A stretch of DNA of 20,266 nt from Chloroflexota bacterium (GCA_016210245.1 JACQUR010000414.1:1-20266), one strand, 5' to 3'; numbered from the stretch's first letter, positions 7,001-14,666 are shown. Notes: generated by a model not told the origin, from the letters alone. Numbers and translations are program-made.

Positions 7001-8137
7001 CTAGCAGCTCCGCCTCCGAGGTTGAACGGGCTCGATGGCCCCGCCGTTATTCATCGAGCGCTGCGCTGCTGCAAGGATGCGGATGATCTCCACCCCATCG
7101 GGCCCGGCGGTGAGCGGGCGGCACCCGGTCCGGATGCACTCCAGGAAGTGGCTGCACTGGAGGTAGAGCGGCTCCGTGTTCTCGATCTTGGGGCTCACCA
7201 CGTCGCCGGAGCGATAGGTGAGCTGGAACTCGCCAAAGGACTCGGGCACCCGGTCGACGCCCCGGTCGAAGACCTTGACTTTCTCCACCGCCTCCACGTC
7301 GTCATACACGACCATGCGCTTACTGCCCACGATGGTCGTGCGCCGCAGTTTGGAGGGGGCCAGCCAGCTCACGTGGAGCTGCGCCAGCACCTCGTTCGGG
7401 AACTGGAGAGTCAGAAAGGCCACGTCGTCCAGGCCGTCCTTGACGAAGGAGCGCCCGCGGGCGCTGACGTCCAGCGGCGCGCAGCCCAGCCAGTACAGCA
7501 GGATGGACAGGTCGTGGGGCGCCAGGTCCCAGAGCACGCTCACGTCCTTCTGGAAAAGGCCCAGGTTCACGCGCGCGATGTCGATGTAGAAGACCTGGCC
7601 GAGGACGTCCGTATCCAGCAGCTCCTTCACCTTGCGCACCGGCGGGCTGTAGACGAAGGTGTGCCCGACCATGAGGGTGCGCCCGGCGCTGCTGGCCAGC
7701 TCGCACAGCTCCTCGCCCTGCTCGACGCTGGTGGCCAGCGGCTTCTCCACCAGCACGTGCTTGCCGGACCGCAGGGCAGCGCGGACCAGGGGGTAGTGGG
7801 TCGAGACCGGGGTGGCCACGTAGACGGCCTCGATCTCGGGATCGCCCAGGAGTTCCTCGTACCGGGTCGTGGCCCACGCGGCGGGGTAGCGCCGCCCGAT
7901 GGCCTCCAACCGCTCGCGGCTCAGGTCGCAGATCGCCCGCAGGCGGAAGCCGGGCAGCTCCGCCAGGTTGCGGATCACGTTCGGCCCCCAGTACCCGCAC
8001 CCGATCGCCGCCACGCCCACTGGGGATTTTAGGTTTTCGGTTTTGGATTTTGGATTGGGGACGCTGGCAAGCGGCGCATTGGTGAGCGCCGACCACGTGT
8101 CGCTGCCCTGAAGGGCAGACCTATCATCACTCATCAT
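7001..8137 (-). CDS. Gfo/Idh/MocA-family sugar dehydrogenase
   Basis: The protein has an N-terminal Rossmann fold with VGVAAIGCGYWGPNV (residues 40-54), the EKPLA motif (131-135) with its conserved Lys, and a C-terminal alpha/beta domain with WDLAPHDLSILL (203-214), whose His is the usual catalytic residue. Such NAD(P)-dependent enzymes oxidise or reduce nucleotide-sugar rings; relatives in glycan loci act as UDP-GlcNAc(A) 3-dehydrogenases. The ATG at 8137 gives 378 residues, of which the first 39 are not part of the fold and are partly encoded by a heptamer repeat. A GTG at 8020 would start exactly at the Rossmann strand, as in relatives, but lacks a clear ribosome binding site. It is the last gene of the glycan cluster. 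Confidence 0.88.
   Translation of the reverse strand: MMSDDRSALQGSDTWSALTNAPLASVPNPKSKTENLKSPVGVAAIGCGYWGPNVIRNLAELPGFRLRAICDLSRERLEAIGRRYPAAWATTRYEELLGDPEIEAVYVATPVSTHYPLVRAALRSGKHVLVEKPLATSVEQGEELCELASSAGRTLMVGHTFVYSPPVRKVKELLDTDVLGQVFYIDIARVNLGLFQKDVSVLWDLAPHDLSILLYWLGCAPLDVSARGRSFVKDGLDDVAFLTLQFPNEVLAQLHVSWLAPSKLRRTTIVGSKRMVVYDDVEAVEKVKVFDRGVDRVPESFGEFQLTYRSGDVVSPKIENTEPLYLQCSHFLECIRTGCRPLTAGPDGVEIIRILAAAQRSMNNGGAIEPVQPRRRSC
8024..8056. repeat. Heptamer tandem repeat, GGATTTT type
   Basis: Units GGATTTT, AGGTTTT, CGGTTTT and GGATTTT, plus a partial GGATT, run from 8024 to 8056. Read on the minus strand this is the C(C/G/T)AAAA(T/C) series. It is the degenerate relative of the perfect array at 9378-9405 and lies at the 5' end of the Gfo/Idh gene. 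Confidence 0.85.
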
Positions 8138-8179
8138 TCAGCCATCACTCAGCACTCAGGACTCAGGACTCAGCACTCC
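8125..8179. repeat. Heptamer tandem repeat, ACTCAGS type
   Basis: Four clean heptamers (ACTCAGC, ACTCAGG, ACTCAGG, ACTCAGC) occupy 8147-8174. They are preceded by diverged heptamers back to 8125 and followed by a partial unit. The array contains the stop codon of the GT4 gene (8156-8158) and the start codon of the Gfo/Idh gene (8135-8137). Confidence 0.85.
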
Positions 8180-9364
8180 GCGAGTGGCCGCCTCGCCCAG
8201 CACAACCTCCAGCCGCGCCACCACCTGGTCCCAGTCGTAGCGCTCCACGGCTGCGCGGCGGCAGGCGGCCCGCAGGGCCTGCAGCTCGCCAGGCTGCTGG
8301 AGCAGGTGCTCCACCCGCTCGGCGATCTGCTCGGGCGCGCCGCCCGGCAGGACCAGGCGCGGGTCGATGGGCTGCAGGATCTCGGGCGTGCCGCCATAGG
8401 GCGTGCCGACCACGGGCGTGCCGCAGGCCAGCGCCTCCAGGATCGCCAGGCTGTGGTGCTCGAACTCGCTCGAGCACACCTGGAGGTCCGCAGCCTGCGC
8501 CAGGCGCCGCACCTGCGCCTCGTCGCCGTAGCCCCAGAACCGCACCCGGTCGTCCAGCCCTGCCCGCCGGGCCTGCGCCTCCAGGTCGTGGCGCAGCGGG
8601 CCATCGCCCACCAGCCAGAGCCGGCAATGGACGCCGCGCTCGCGCAGCAGCGCCACGGCCTGGACCAGGGCGTGGAAGCGCTTGACCGGCGTGAGGCGGC
8701 CCACGGCCACAAGGACCGGCGTCGTGTCCGGCACCCCGAGCGCCACGCGGGCCGTGTGGCGATCCGAGGCTGGGCAGAAGAACGTCGTATCTACTCCTGT
8801 GGGGATGAGGCGCACCCGCGCGTCCACACTCGGCGCGGCGGCCACGATCTGCTCCTGAGAATAGCGGCTCACGGCCACCACGCGATCTGCTCGCTCCAGG
8901 ACGTTCCGTTCGACCCAGCGCATGTAGTGCGCCACTGCCCCACCCGCCACGGCGCGCCACCCACCCCGGCCGTCCCGTAAGCCGCGAGCCCAGACCGAGA
9001 AGAACTCTGAATGATACGTGAACACCAGCGGAAGCTGCCGCAAGTGCGGAGTTGCACCGAGCGCCAGGGCCACGTCGTAGGACCCGACCAGGGCGGCGTC
9101 ATAGTCGGCCGCCGAGAGCGCGCGGGCGGCGAGGCGCGCTCCCAGCACGTTCGTGGCGTGGGTGAGCAACGGGTGGCGCCGGCTCACCGGATAGGTGCGC
9201 AGGCACACACCCGGCGGCGGCAGGCGGCCCGAGACGCGGAGGCGGGGCACCAGCGCGGTCACCTGGTGTCCGCGGGACGCAAGGCGGCGGCAGACCTCAT
9301 AGGGATAGCGATTGCCTCCCAGGTCCTCGGGAAAGAACAGGTTGCGGGCAAAGAGCACGCGCAA
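8156..9364 (-). CDS. GT4-type glycosyltransferase (GT-B fold)
   Basis: From the TTG at 9364 the product is 402 residues beginning MRVLFARN. A GAGG 6 nt upstream (9371-9374) supports this start. An upstream TTG at 9388 inside the repeat would add eight residues. The N-terminal GT-B half contains the glycine loop EDLGGNRYPYEVCRRL. The C-terminal half has VAVGRLTPVKR (about 219-229), LWLVGDGPLR (about 249-258) and the EHHSLAILE EX7E motif (E302, E310), which binds the nucleotide sugar. It should be a retaining transferase acting at the cytoplasmic face in surface-glycan assembly. Its last residues (GVLSPES) are encoded by the ACTCAGS array. The stop of the preceding GT2 gene is 8 bp upstream, fitting one transcript. 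Confidence 0.92.
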   Translation of the reverse strand: MRVLFARNLFFPEDLGGNRYPYEVCRRLASRGHQVTALVPRLRVSGRLPPPGVCLRTYPVSRRHPLLTHATNVLGARLAARALSAADYDAALVGSYDVALALGATPHLRQLPLVFTYHSEFFSVWARGLRDGRGGWRAVAGGAVAHYMRWVERNVLERADRVVAVSRYSQEQIVAAAPSVDARVRLIPTGVDTTFFCPASDRHTARVALGVPDTTPVLVAVGRLTPVKRFHALVQAVALLRERGVHCRLWLVGDGPLRHDLEAQARRAGLDDRVRFWGYGDEAQVRRLAQAADLQVCSSEFEHHSLAILEALACGTPVVGTPYGGTPEILQPIDPRLVLPGGAPEQIAERVEHLLQQPGELQALRAACRRAAVERYDWDQVVARLEVVLGEAATRGVLSPES

Positions 9365-9372
9365 CCGCGTCC

Positions 9373-10317
9373 TCAATCCAAAATCCAAAATCCAAAATCC
9401 AAAATCCGCCTGGCCCGCCGCAGGGCCAGGGCGCCACGCGCGCCGACCAGGGTTTTGGCCCAGGCGATGGCCAGGCGCGGCGTGAGCGCATCTTGGGGCC
9501 AGGTTCGCGCTGCTTTCGCAAAGTAGTGGCGGGCGCGCGCCATGTGGCCATTCGAGTAGTGGTTCACGCCGATGTGATAGTACATGCTGGCCCGGATTCG
9601 CGCCTGCCGTCCCGCCACGCGCTCGCCCAGCGTCGGGTTGGCCAGCACCAACTCCACGCCGCGCAGCATGGCTCGCTCCATGTGGGAGGCGTCGCTCAGC
9701 ATATTACCTGCATGGGCGCGAATGTGGGTAGCGACGCGGGGGCCGTAGGCAAAGCGGTAACGGGCGGCCAGACGGACCCACAGCTCCCAGTCGTACGTCC
9801 CGGACAGGTCCGGATCTTCGCGGAAGCCCCCTGCCTCGCGCAGGCACGCGCGGCGCACCGTGGCGGTGGACAGTGGAATGAAGTTCTCCAGCGCCAGCCG
9901 CGCAAACACGTCCCCTTCGGGGTGCGGGAGCCGGCGGCGAAGGACCGAGCCGTCGTCGGCGACGAACTCGGCCGCGGAGTACACCAGGCCGCTGTCGGGC
10001 GCGGCCTGGAACGCGGCCAGGTCCTGCGCCAGCTTGCCTGGCAGCCACAGGTCGTCCGAATCCAGGAACGCGACGTAGTCACCCCTGGCCAGTCGAATGC
10101 CCGTGTTCCGCGCCGCGCCCTCGCGCCGGTTCCGCTGGTAGACGTAGCTCAGGCGGTCCGCGTAGGGCGCCAGGACGTGCGCCGTGTCGTCGGTCGAGCC
10201 GTCGTCCACGACGATGAGCTCGAAGTCGCGGAACGTCTGGCCGAGCACGCTCTCCACGGCCTGGACGAGGTACTTCGCCCGATTGTAGGTGGGGATCACC
10301 ACGCTGATGGTCGGCAT
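9373..10317 (-). CDS. GT2-family glycosyltransferase
   Basis: This 314-residue GT-A fold transferase begins MPTISVVIPTYNRAKYL, with VVDDGSTDDT at 36-45, ARNTGIRLARGD at 69-80 and the metal-binding DSDD at 86-89. TYDWELWVRL (about 168-177) matches the usual acceptor-side ED/WE region. It should be an inverting transferase using a nucleotide-diphospho sugar. The ATG at 10317 gives the canonical N-terminus. The last nine residues (LDFGFWILD) are encoded by the CCAAAAT array, so the natural C-terminus is probably RRARRI or shorter, and the repeat sets where the frame ends. It lies between a membrane protein and a GT4 gene in the same orientation. Confidence 0.93.
   Translation of the reverse strand: MPTISVVIPTYNRAKYLVQAVESVLGQTFRDFELIVVDDGSTDDTAHVLAPYADRLSYVYQRNRREGAARNTGIRLARGDYVAFLDSDDLWLPGKLAQDLAAFQAAPDSGLVYSAAEFVADDGSVLRRRLPHPEGDVFARLALENFIPLSTATVRRACLREAGGFREDPDLSGTYDWELWVRLAARYRFAYGPRVATHIRAHAGNMLSDASHMERAMLRGVELVLANPTLGERVAGRQARIRASMYYHIGVNHYSNGHMARARHYFAKAARTWPQDALTPRLAIAWAKTLVGARGALALRRARRILDFGFWILD
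9378..9405. repeat. Perfect CCAAAAT heptamer array
   Basis: Four identical CCAAAAT units run from 9378 to 9405, with partial units on both sides (9373-9377 and 9406-9407). The array covers the 3' end of the GT2 gene and abuts the ribosome binding site of the next gene. Confidence 0.95.
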
Positions 10318-10319
10318 GT

Positions 10320-10340
10320 CAGTCGGCAGTCGGCAGTAGG
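10320..10340. repeat. CAGTCGG heptamer repeat
   Basis: Two CAGTCGG units and a CAGTAGG unit lie directly upstream of the GT2 start codon. On the minus strand they read CTGCCGA/CTACTGC, the same family as the long array at 13453-13529. They occupy the place where a ribosome binding site would be expected. Confidence 0.8.
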
Positions 10341-10361
10341 GGCGGACCTGCGTGTCCGCCC
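10337..10361. repeat. Perfect hairpin, copy 1
   Basis: TAGGGGCGGACCTGCGTGTCCGCCC forms a perfect 8-bp stem (10340-10347 with 10354-10361) with a 6-nt loop. An inverted copy with the same loop lies at 13421-13446. No T-run follows on either strand, so a simple Rho-independent terminator is not supported. It looks like a dispersed REP-type element. Confidence 0.75.
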
Positions 10362-10382
10362 TGGGTTGGCGGCAGGCGGTGG

Positions 10383-11987
10383 TCAGGCATGGGCTCGGGA
10401 CTCGGGAGCTGGGCCCTGGGACTTTCGCTCACGTTCCAGCCAGGCCTGGCGCAGCCGCTCGAGCGTTGCGGAGGCCAGGATGAGGACCGGCAGGAGCACC
10501 TGGCCGCGGTGGCGCGCGATGCCGCCCAGGTTGCCCTCTGAGAGGGCCAGGATGATCGTAAACGCGATCGCCAGCAGCGCCAGCAGGCTCACCATGCGAC
10601 GCGCCTCCGGGCGCGCACAGAACAGCCCGAGGGGCGCCAGGAGCAGCAGCCCGTACCACAGGAGCATGTCGGGCGCAAGCAGCCTCTCTTGCAGGCTGCG
10701 GGCGGCCCACGGCAGCGGCGCGAACAGTACGGCGAACAGCCCGCTGTCGGGCGTGGGCAGGAGGCGAGCGATGGTCGCCTGCCAACCGAGAGCCGACAGG
10801 CCGCACAGCGCCTGCTCGTCCACCGTGGCCGAGCGGCCATCATCGAACTCTATGTGATACCTGCCATCCTGCAGGCGCTCGACCACGCGCGCCACCCGCG
10901 GACTACTCGAGCCCCAGGTCGTGGTGACCAGCGTGTTGGCCTGGAAAGGGCCGGCCAGACACACCGGCGCCGCGACGGTGGTCGGTTCGGCCTCCAGCGG
11001 GGCGGGTGGCAGCCGCTTCCCGCCCTCTGCCTGCGCGGGCACTGGCACCGCCACGATGCTCGTCTCGGCTCCCGTCGCCCCCACCAGCCGCCGGTAGGCT
11101 GTCGTCTCGGGCATCAGCACGCCGTTCCAGAAATGGAACCCGAGCGGCCCCTGGCCAAGGAAGCTGGACAACGCCAGGATCGCTCCCCAGAGGCCCAGCT
11201 CGCGCCGAAGGGAGGACCATCGCGAGGTGTGCCAGGTCCAGGGCCGAAAGCCGAGCGACCGAAGCGAGGAGCCCGCCGGGCGGTGGGCTCCTGCCTCTGG
11301 ACCTGGTGCAAGCGCTTGCAGGAAGTAGCTCAGGCCCAGCAGCGCGGCGACGGTGAAGAAGGCGAAGTGGCGCACCGTGGCTAGCGCGTACAGCGCCACC
11401 AGCAGGAGCGCGGCATGGCCGGGCGACCCACTGCGCCAGAAGCGCTGCGCTGCCAGGAGGCTGAGCGCCAGGCAGAGCAGGACGAACGACTCCTTGAGCG
11501 CCAGACTCGACCAGAAGACCAATCCCGGCAGGCCGGCCGCCAGCAGGCCGGCGAGCCTGGCCGGCACGGCGCCCGCCACGTGCTCCGCCAGCTTGTAGAC
11601 GACCACGGCCAGTGCTGCTCCAAAGACCGCGCTGAGCAGCTTGAGCGCCACCAGGCTGGGCCCCGTGACGAGCGTGAGCGCGGCCGCGAGGTACAGATAG
11701 GCACTGAGCAGTTCCTGCTGCTCCAGGACGGACGGGGCGACCTCTCCCTTCCAGATGCCTGCCAGGGCAGTGGCAGCAAACCGGTAGGCCTGCTCGTCGT
11801 CGAAGAAGATGCCTCCGTTGCCAGTGGCCTGGCCGTACGCGAACAGGGCCACGGCCACGACCGCGCGAAGGCCAAACGCAACCAGGAAGATGAGCAGCGG
11901 CCAGGACGAGTGCCGAGTGCTGAGTGCTGAGTGCTGAGTGATTCGTGTGGAAGATCTCGTTGGCCCGAGTCCGTGGCTAGCACTCAT
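10383..11987 (-). CDS. Polytopic membrane protein, GT-C/glycosyltransferase-39 like, with soluble insert
   Basis: The 534-residue product has about nine to ten hydrophobic segments (around 30-50, 95-130, 143-180, 190-225, 265-278, 441-456, 465-481, 495-508). The first extracytoplasmic loop carries FFDDEQAYRF (61-70), the acidic DE motif of GT-C transferases. GGIARHRGQVLLP (488-500), near the end, resembles membrane glycan enzymes that use polyprenyl-linked sugars. Between about 290 and 425 a soluble insert interrupts the membrane core. Its ANTLVTT...VARVVERLQDGRYHIEFDDG stretch resembles a small Tudor/SH3-like barrel. Residues 14-27 are encoded by a heptamer array. The ATG at 11987 has GGGAG 9 nt upstream and lies 3 bp after the preceding stop. 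The exact reaction is unknown. Confidence 0.75.
   Translation of the reverse strand: MSASHGLGPTRSSTRITQHSALSTRHSSWPLLIFLVAFGLRAVVAVALFAYGQATGNGGIFFDDEQAYRFAATALAGIWKGEVAPSVLEQQELLSAYLYLAAALTLVTGPSLVALKLLSAVFGAALAVVVYKLAEHVAGAVPARLAGLLAAGLPGLVFWSSLALKESFVLLCLALSLLAAQRFWRSGSPGHAALLLVALYALATVRHFAFFTVAALLGLSYFLQALAPGPEAGAHRPAGSSLRSLGFRPWTWHTSRWSSLRRELGLWGAILALSSFLGQGPLGFHFWNGVLMPETTAYRRLVGATGAETSIVAVPVPAQAEGGKRLPPAPLEAEPTTVAAPVCLAGPFQANTLVTTTWGSSSPRVARVVERLQDGRYHIEFDDGRSATVDEQALCGLSALGWQATIARLLPTPDSGLFAVLFAPLPWAARSLQERLLAPDMLLWYGLLLLAPLGLFCARPEARRMVSLLALLAIAFTIILALSEGNLGGIARHRGQVLLPVLILASATLERLRQAWLERERKSQGPAPESRAHA
11908..11942. repeat. GAGTGCT heptamer array
   Basis: GAGTGCC, three GAGTGCT units and GAGTGAT run from 11908 to 11942. 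This is the reverse complement of the ACTCAGC family at 8147. It lies inside the N-terminal coding part of the membrane protein (residues about 14-27). Diverged units recur at 11984-12000, across the junction with the previous gene. Confidence 0.9.
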
Positions 11988-11990
11988 CGC

Positions 11991-13328
11991 TCAGCACTCC
12001 CTGGATGCCGGCTGCAGGACGGTCCGAAAGAAGCGCTGGTAGTCGGCCATGACCGGCGCGCGCTGGTGGCGCTCCAGCACGAACGCGCGCGCGGCCTGGC
12101 CGAGCCGGTCGGCGAGCTGGGGCTCGGAGAGCAGGCGCACCACCCAGTCTGCCATCGCGCCGACGTCTCGGAACGGGACCAGCACCCCCGTCCGGCCGTG
12201 CTCGATGATCTCCGGGTGCCACTCGTACTCGTAGGTCACGATCGGCCGCCCGGAGAGCGCCGCCTCGAGCAGCGTGTAGCCCATGTGGGCGCACACGATC
12301 GCCTCGGCCGAGCTCATGAGACTCGGCAGCACCTCCAGCGATTGGGCGCCCAGGAAGTACACGTATGGACGCACGCCCAGCTCCTCTGCCAGCCGCTCCA
12401 GCTCGGGGCGCAGCTCTCCGTCCCCGGCGAACGCCAGCTCGGCCTCGAGGCCGCGCGCCCGCACCAGGGCCAGGCAGCGCACCACGTCGCCCGGCAGCTT
12501 GTCGGCTTGCAGGCGGCCGAGGTGGAGGAGCAGCTTGCCGCGCGCCAGCCCCAGCGCTTCCCGGACCGGCGGGCGGCTCGCGGGGTCGGTGTAGTACGCC
12601 TCGTCCACCACCACCCGCGTCTGGCGGCAGCGCGCGGGCGGGGCGCCATTGGCCAGCGCGTAGCGCAGGTAGTACCCGCGATCGGCCAGCACGAGGTCCG
12701 CGTGCCCGAGCACCCACCGCTCCACCAGCTTCTCCCGGCGGCGCGTGGGGAAGACCGTGGGGAAGGCGAGCTTGCCGATGGTCCGGTAGTCGAAATCGTA
12801 GTCGCGCGTGATCAGGATGGCGTAGGGCAGGCGGCACGCGCGCGCCAGCAGGTACGCGTTGAGCCCCTGCAGGTACGGGTTGGTGGCCTCGATGACGCTG
12901 ACCTGTTGCCGCAGCGCGAACCGCAGGGCCCAGTGGAGAAACGCCACCTCGCGCAGCGCGACCGAGAGCGCGCGCAGCCCGAGCCCTCGGACGGCGACGG
13001 CGGCTGGCAGGTCGTAGTCGATGAGCGTGTGCCGCTCGGTCAGGTGCCAGACCTTGCGCTGGCCGGCCGGAAAGGAGACGTTGTAGACCCGGCTGAAGAA
13101 GCCGTCGAAGTCGCTGCTCTCGCCCTTCAGGAACAGGTTCACCCCATTGCGGGGGCCCACCTGGTCCATGTTGCCCGACCCGAGATACAGGATCCGGCGG
13201 TCGCAAGACGCCGAAGCCCCGCCGCGGCGCCGGGCAGCCGCTGCCCGAGCGAAGAACGAGCCCAGGCCCACCAGCCCCACCAGCGCGGCAAGCGCGAGAT
13301 CGAGCGCGACGATGAACCGGTGCAACAA
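11991..13328 (-). CDS. GT4-like glycosyltransferase with N-terminal membrane helix
   Basis: This 445-residue protein starts with a hydrophobic helix (about 5-27, FIVALDLALAALVGLVGLGSFF) that should anchor it to the membrane, followed by a basic stretch. The GT-B C-terminal half has LLLHLGRLQADK (266-277), LAFAGDGELRPEL (298-310), VYFLGAQ and YTLLEAALSGRPIVTYEYEWHPEII (351-375). The second Glu of EX7E is present (E355), but the position of the first is Ala347, so this is a divergent member. The start is TTG at 13328, or the adjacent TTG at 13325, with AGGGGGGAG just upstream; no ATG is available near this ribosome binding site. It is the second gene of the glycan operon. Confidence 0.85.
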   Translation of the reverse strand: MLHRFIVALDLALAALVGLVGLGSFFARAAAARRRGGASASCDRRILYLGSGNMDQVGPRNGVNLFLKGESSDFDGFFSRVYNVSFPAGQRKVWHLTERHTLIDYDLPAAVAVRGLGLRALSVALREVAFLHWALRFALRQQVSVIEATNPYLQGLNAYLLARACRLPYAILITRDYDFDYRTIGKLAFPTVFPTRRREKLVERWVLGHADLVLADRGYYLRYALANGAPPARCRQTRVVVDEAYYTDPASRPPVREALGLARGKLLLHLGRLQADKLPGDVVRCLALVRARGLEAELAFAGDGELRPELERLAEELGVRPYVYFLGAQSLEVLPSLMSSAEAIVCAHMGYTLLEAALSGRPIVTYEYEWHPEIIEHGRTGVLVPFRDVGAMADWVVRLLSEPQLADRLGQAARAFVLERHQRAPVMADYQRFFRTVLQPASREC

Positions 13329-13376
13329 GCTCCCCCCTGGTAGGCACTCAGCCGTCAGTTGTCAGCCGCCAGCGAC

Positions 13377-13420
13377 GCGGAGACGGACGCGGAGACGCGG
13401 AGACGCGGAGACGCGGAGAC
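13377..13420. repeat. GCGGAGAC octamer array
   Basis: Five GCGGAGAC units lie at 13377-13384 and, after a 4-nt GGAC, at 13389-13420. This is the only array here with an 8-bp period. It sits between two glycosyltransferase genes and leads directly into the second hairpin copy. Confidence 0.9.
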
Positions 13421-13446
13421 GGGGCGGACACGCAGGTCCGCCCCTA
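13421..13446. repeat. Perfect hairpin, copy 2 (inverted)
   Basis: GGGGCGGAC-ACGCAG-GTCCGCCCC forms a perfect 9-bp stem and is followed by TA. It is the reverse complement of the element at 10337-10361, including the loop. It lies between the octamer and heptamer arrays. Confidence 0.75.
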
Positions 13447-13452
13447 CACCGG

Positions 13453-13529
13453 CTGCCCACTGCCCACTGCCCACTGCCCACTGCCCACTGCCTTCTGCCT
13501 TCTGCCTACTGCCTACTGCCTACTGCCTT
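13453..13529. repeat. Eleven-unit CTGCCNN heptamer array
   Basis: Eleven head-to-tail heptamers: five CTGCCCA, two CTGCCTT, three CTGCCTA and one CTGCCTT. Blocks of identical variants imply growth by unit duplication. The last units encode the final residues (AVGSRQ) and the stop of the CgeB-like gene. Confidence 0.95.
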
Positions 13530-14666
13530 CTGGTTTCGTAGCCCCAGCACTGCAAACAGCGCCTCGAAACGGCGCGCCCAGGTGTGCTCTGCCTGGGCGC
13601 GCGCGTGCCCGGCCTGTCGAATGGCCGCCGCGCGCTCCGGATGGCGCAGGTAGAAGCGCACCTTGTCCAGCAGGTCCTCGCGATCAACGTAGGTCTCCAG
13701 CTCGCGGCCGGGCTCGAAGTACTCCAGGAGCTCCTCCTGGTGCTCGGTGACGTAGAACGCCCCGCTCATCGGCGCCTCGAAGTCGCGCAGCCGCACCTGC
13801 GTCAGCCGCCGGCCCGCGCGGTGGCTGTCGCCCACGGTGGCGAAGCCCAGGCTGATCCGGCTGCGGCTGAAGAGCTGGACCATGTCGGCTTGCACCAGGC
13901 GGTGCCCGGCGATCGGCCGCAGCTCCTGGTCGCCCAGGCTCGGCCCGGCCATACCGGTGCCCCCGGGCGCGGGCGCGCGCCACAGCACCCGCCGCAGTCT
14001 GGCTCCCGCCGCCTCGGCCAGCGCCCGCGGGCCCTCGTCTTCGACCACGGACAGGAGCGCGCCGACCGCGCCGCGCGGGTCCACGCCCCTGCGCCACCCG
14101 GCCCCCCACACGCGCACGTCCACCCCCTGCTGCTTCAGGTGCAGCACGTAGTCGGCCCGGTCCGCGTAGCGCTGGCCGACGAAGGTGACGTCGAACTCGG
14201 GGGCAAGCCCGTAGGGCCGGTAGAAGGCCGGGTTGGCGGCCATGCCCAGGTGGATCGGATGCGCTCCCACGGCCTGGTAGTCACCCAGGGCGGAGCGCTC
14301 GGGCACGTAGCAGGCGTCGAAGTGGGGCGCGAGCTCGGCCACCAGGTCGAACTGGTGGACGTTGTTGCAACTGAAGTTGACCACCGGCGCGCCCAGGCCG
14401 CGCAGCTCCCGCACTGCCTCCGGCCCCACCACGGTAGCGTACAGGTAGCAGAAGACGAGGTCGAAGGGCCGCTGGCGCTGCGCGCGTCGGGCGACCTGGA
14501 CCAGGCGCTCGCCCAGGCGCTGGCGCCGCTCCTGCCAGCCGGGCGTGGCCAGTGGCCAGCCCCCGCCCCAGTCCCAGGCGACCACGTCGTGGCCCATGGC
14601 GCGGAGCGAGGCCAGCAGGTTGTAGCGCACCCAGGCCGAGCGGGGGCTGATGAAGAGGATCCTCAT
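13506..14666 (-). CDS. CgeB-like glycosyltransferase
   Basis: This 386-residue GT-B protein resembles the CgeB/spore-maturation group. The N-terminus is MRILFISPRSAWVRYNLLASL, with VVAWDWGGGWP following. The middle contains FDVTFVGQRYADRADYVLHL. The C-terminal domain has the group's signature RDFEAPMSGAFYVTEHQEELLEYFEPGRELETY, followed by LLDKVRFYLRHPERAAAIRQAGHARA and HTWARRFEALF. Members act in surface, spore-coat or capsule glycan modification; donor and acceptor are unknown. The start ATG at 14666 has GGTGA 6 nt upstream. It is the first gene of the glycan cluster, about 50 nt behind the predicted transcription start. The C-terminal residues after FAVLGLRNQK are encoded by the heptamer array. 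Confidence 0.88.
   Translation of the reverse strand: MRILFISPRSAWVRYNLLASLRAMGHDVVAWDWGGGWPLATPGWQERRQRLGERLVQVARRAQRQRPFDLVFCYLYATVVGPEAVRELRGLGAPVVNFSCNNVHQFDLVAELAPHFDACYVPERSALGDYQAVGAHPIHLGMAANPAFYRPYGLAPEFDVTFVGQRYADRADYVLHLKQQGVDVRVWGAGWRRGVDPRGAVGALLSVVEDEGPRALAEAAGARLRRVLWRAPAPGGTGMAGPSLGDQELRPIAGHRLVQADMVQLFSRSRISLGFATVGDSHRAGRRLTQVRLRDFEAPMSGAFYVTEHQEELLEYFEPGRELETYVDREDLLDKVRFYLRHPERAAAIRQAGHARAQAEHTWARRFEALFAVLGLRNQKAVGSRQ

Noticed and set aside
4669..7004. Long open frames of about 700-760 codons overlapping the molybdoenzyme gene in other frames
   Set aside because: They are Arg/Gly/Pro- or His/Gln-rich shadows. Only the frame 4698-6914 carries the molybdopterin motifs.
10337..10361. 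Rho-independent terminator
   Set aside because: The stem is perfect but neither strand has a following T-run, and an inverted copy occurs elsewhere, so a dispersed repeat explains it better.
11931..13347. Long open frames overlapping the GT4-like gene on both strands
   Set aside because: They have no motifs. The minus-strand frame from 13328 has the membrane helix, the GT-B motifs and a strong ribosome binding site.
13377..13529. CRISPR-like repetition
   Set aside because: The units are 7-8 bp and head to tail without spacers, so they are tandem repeats and not a CRISPR array. No cas gene is present.
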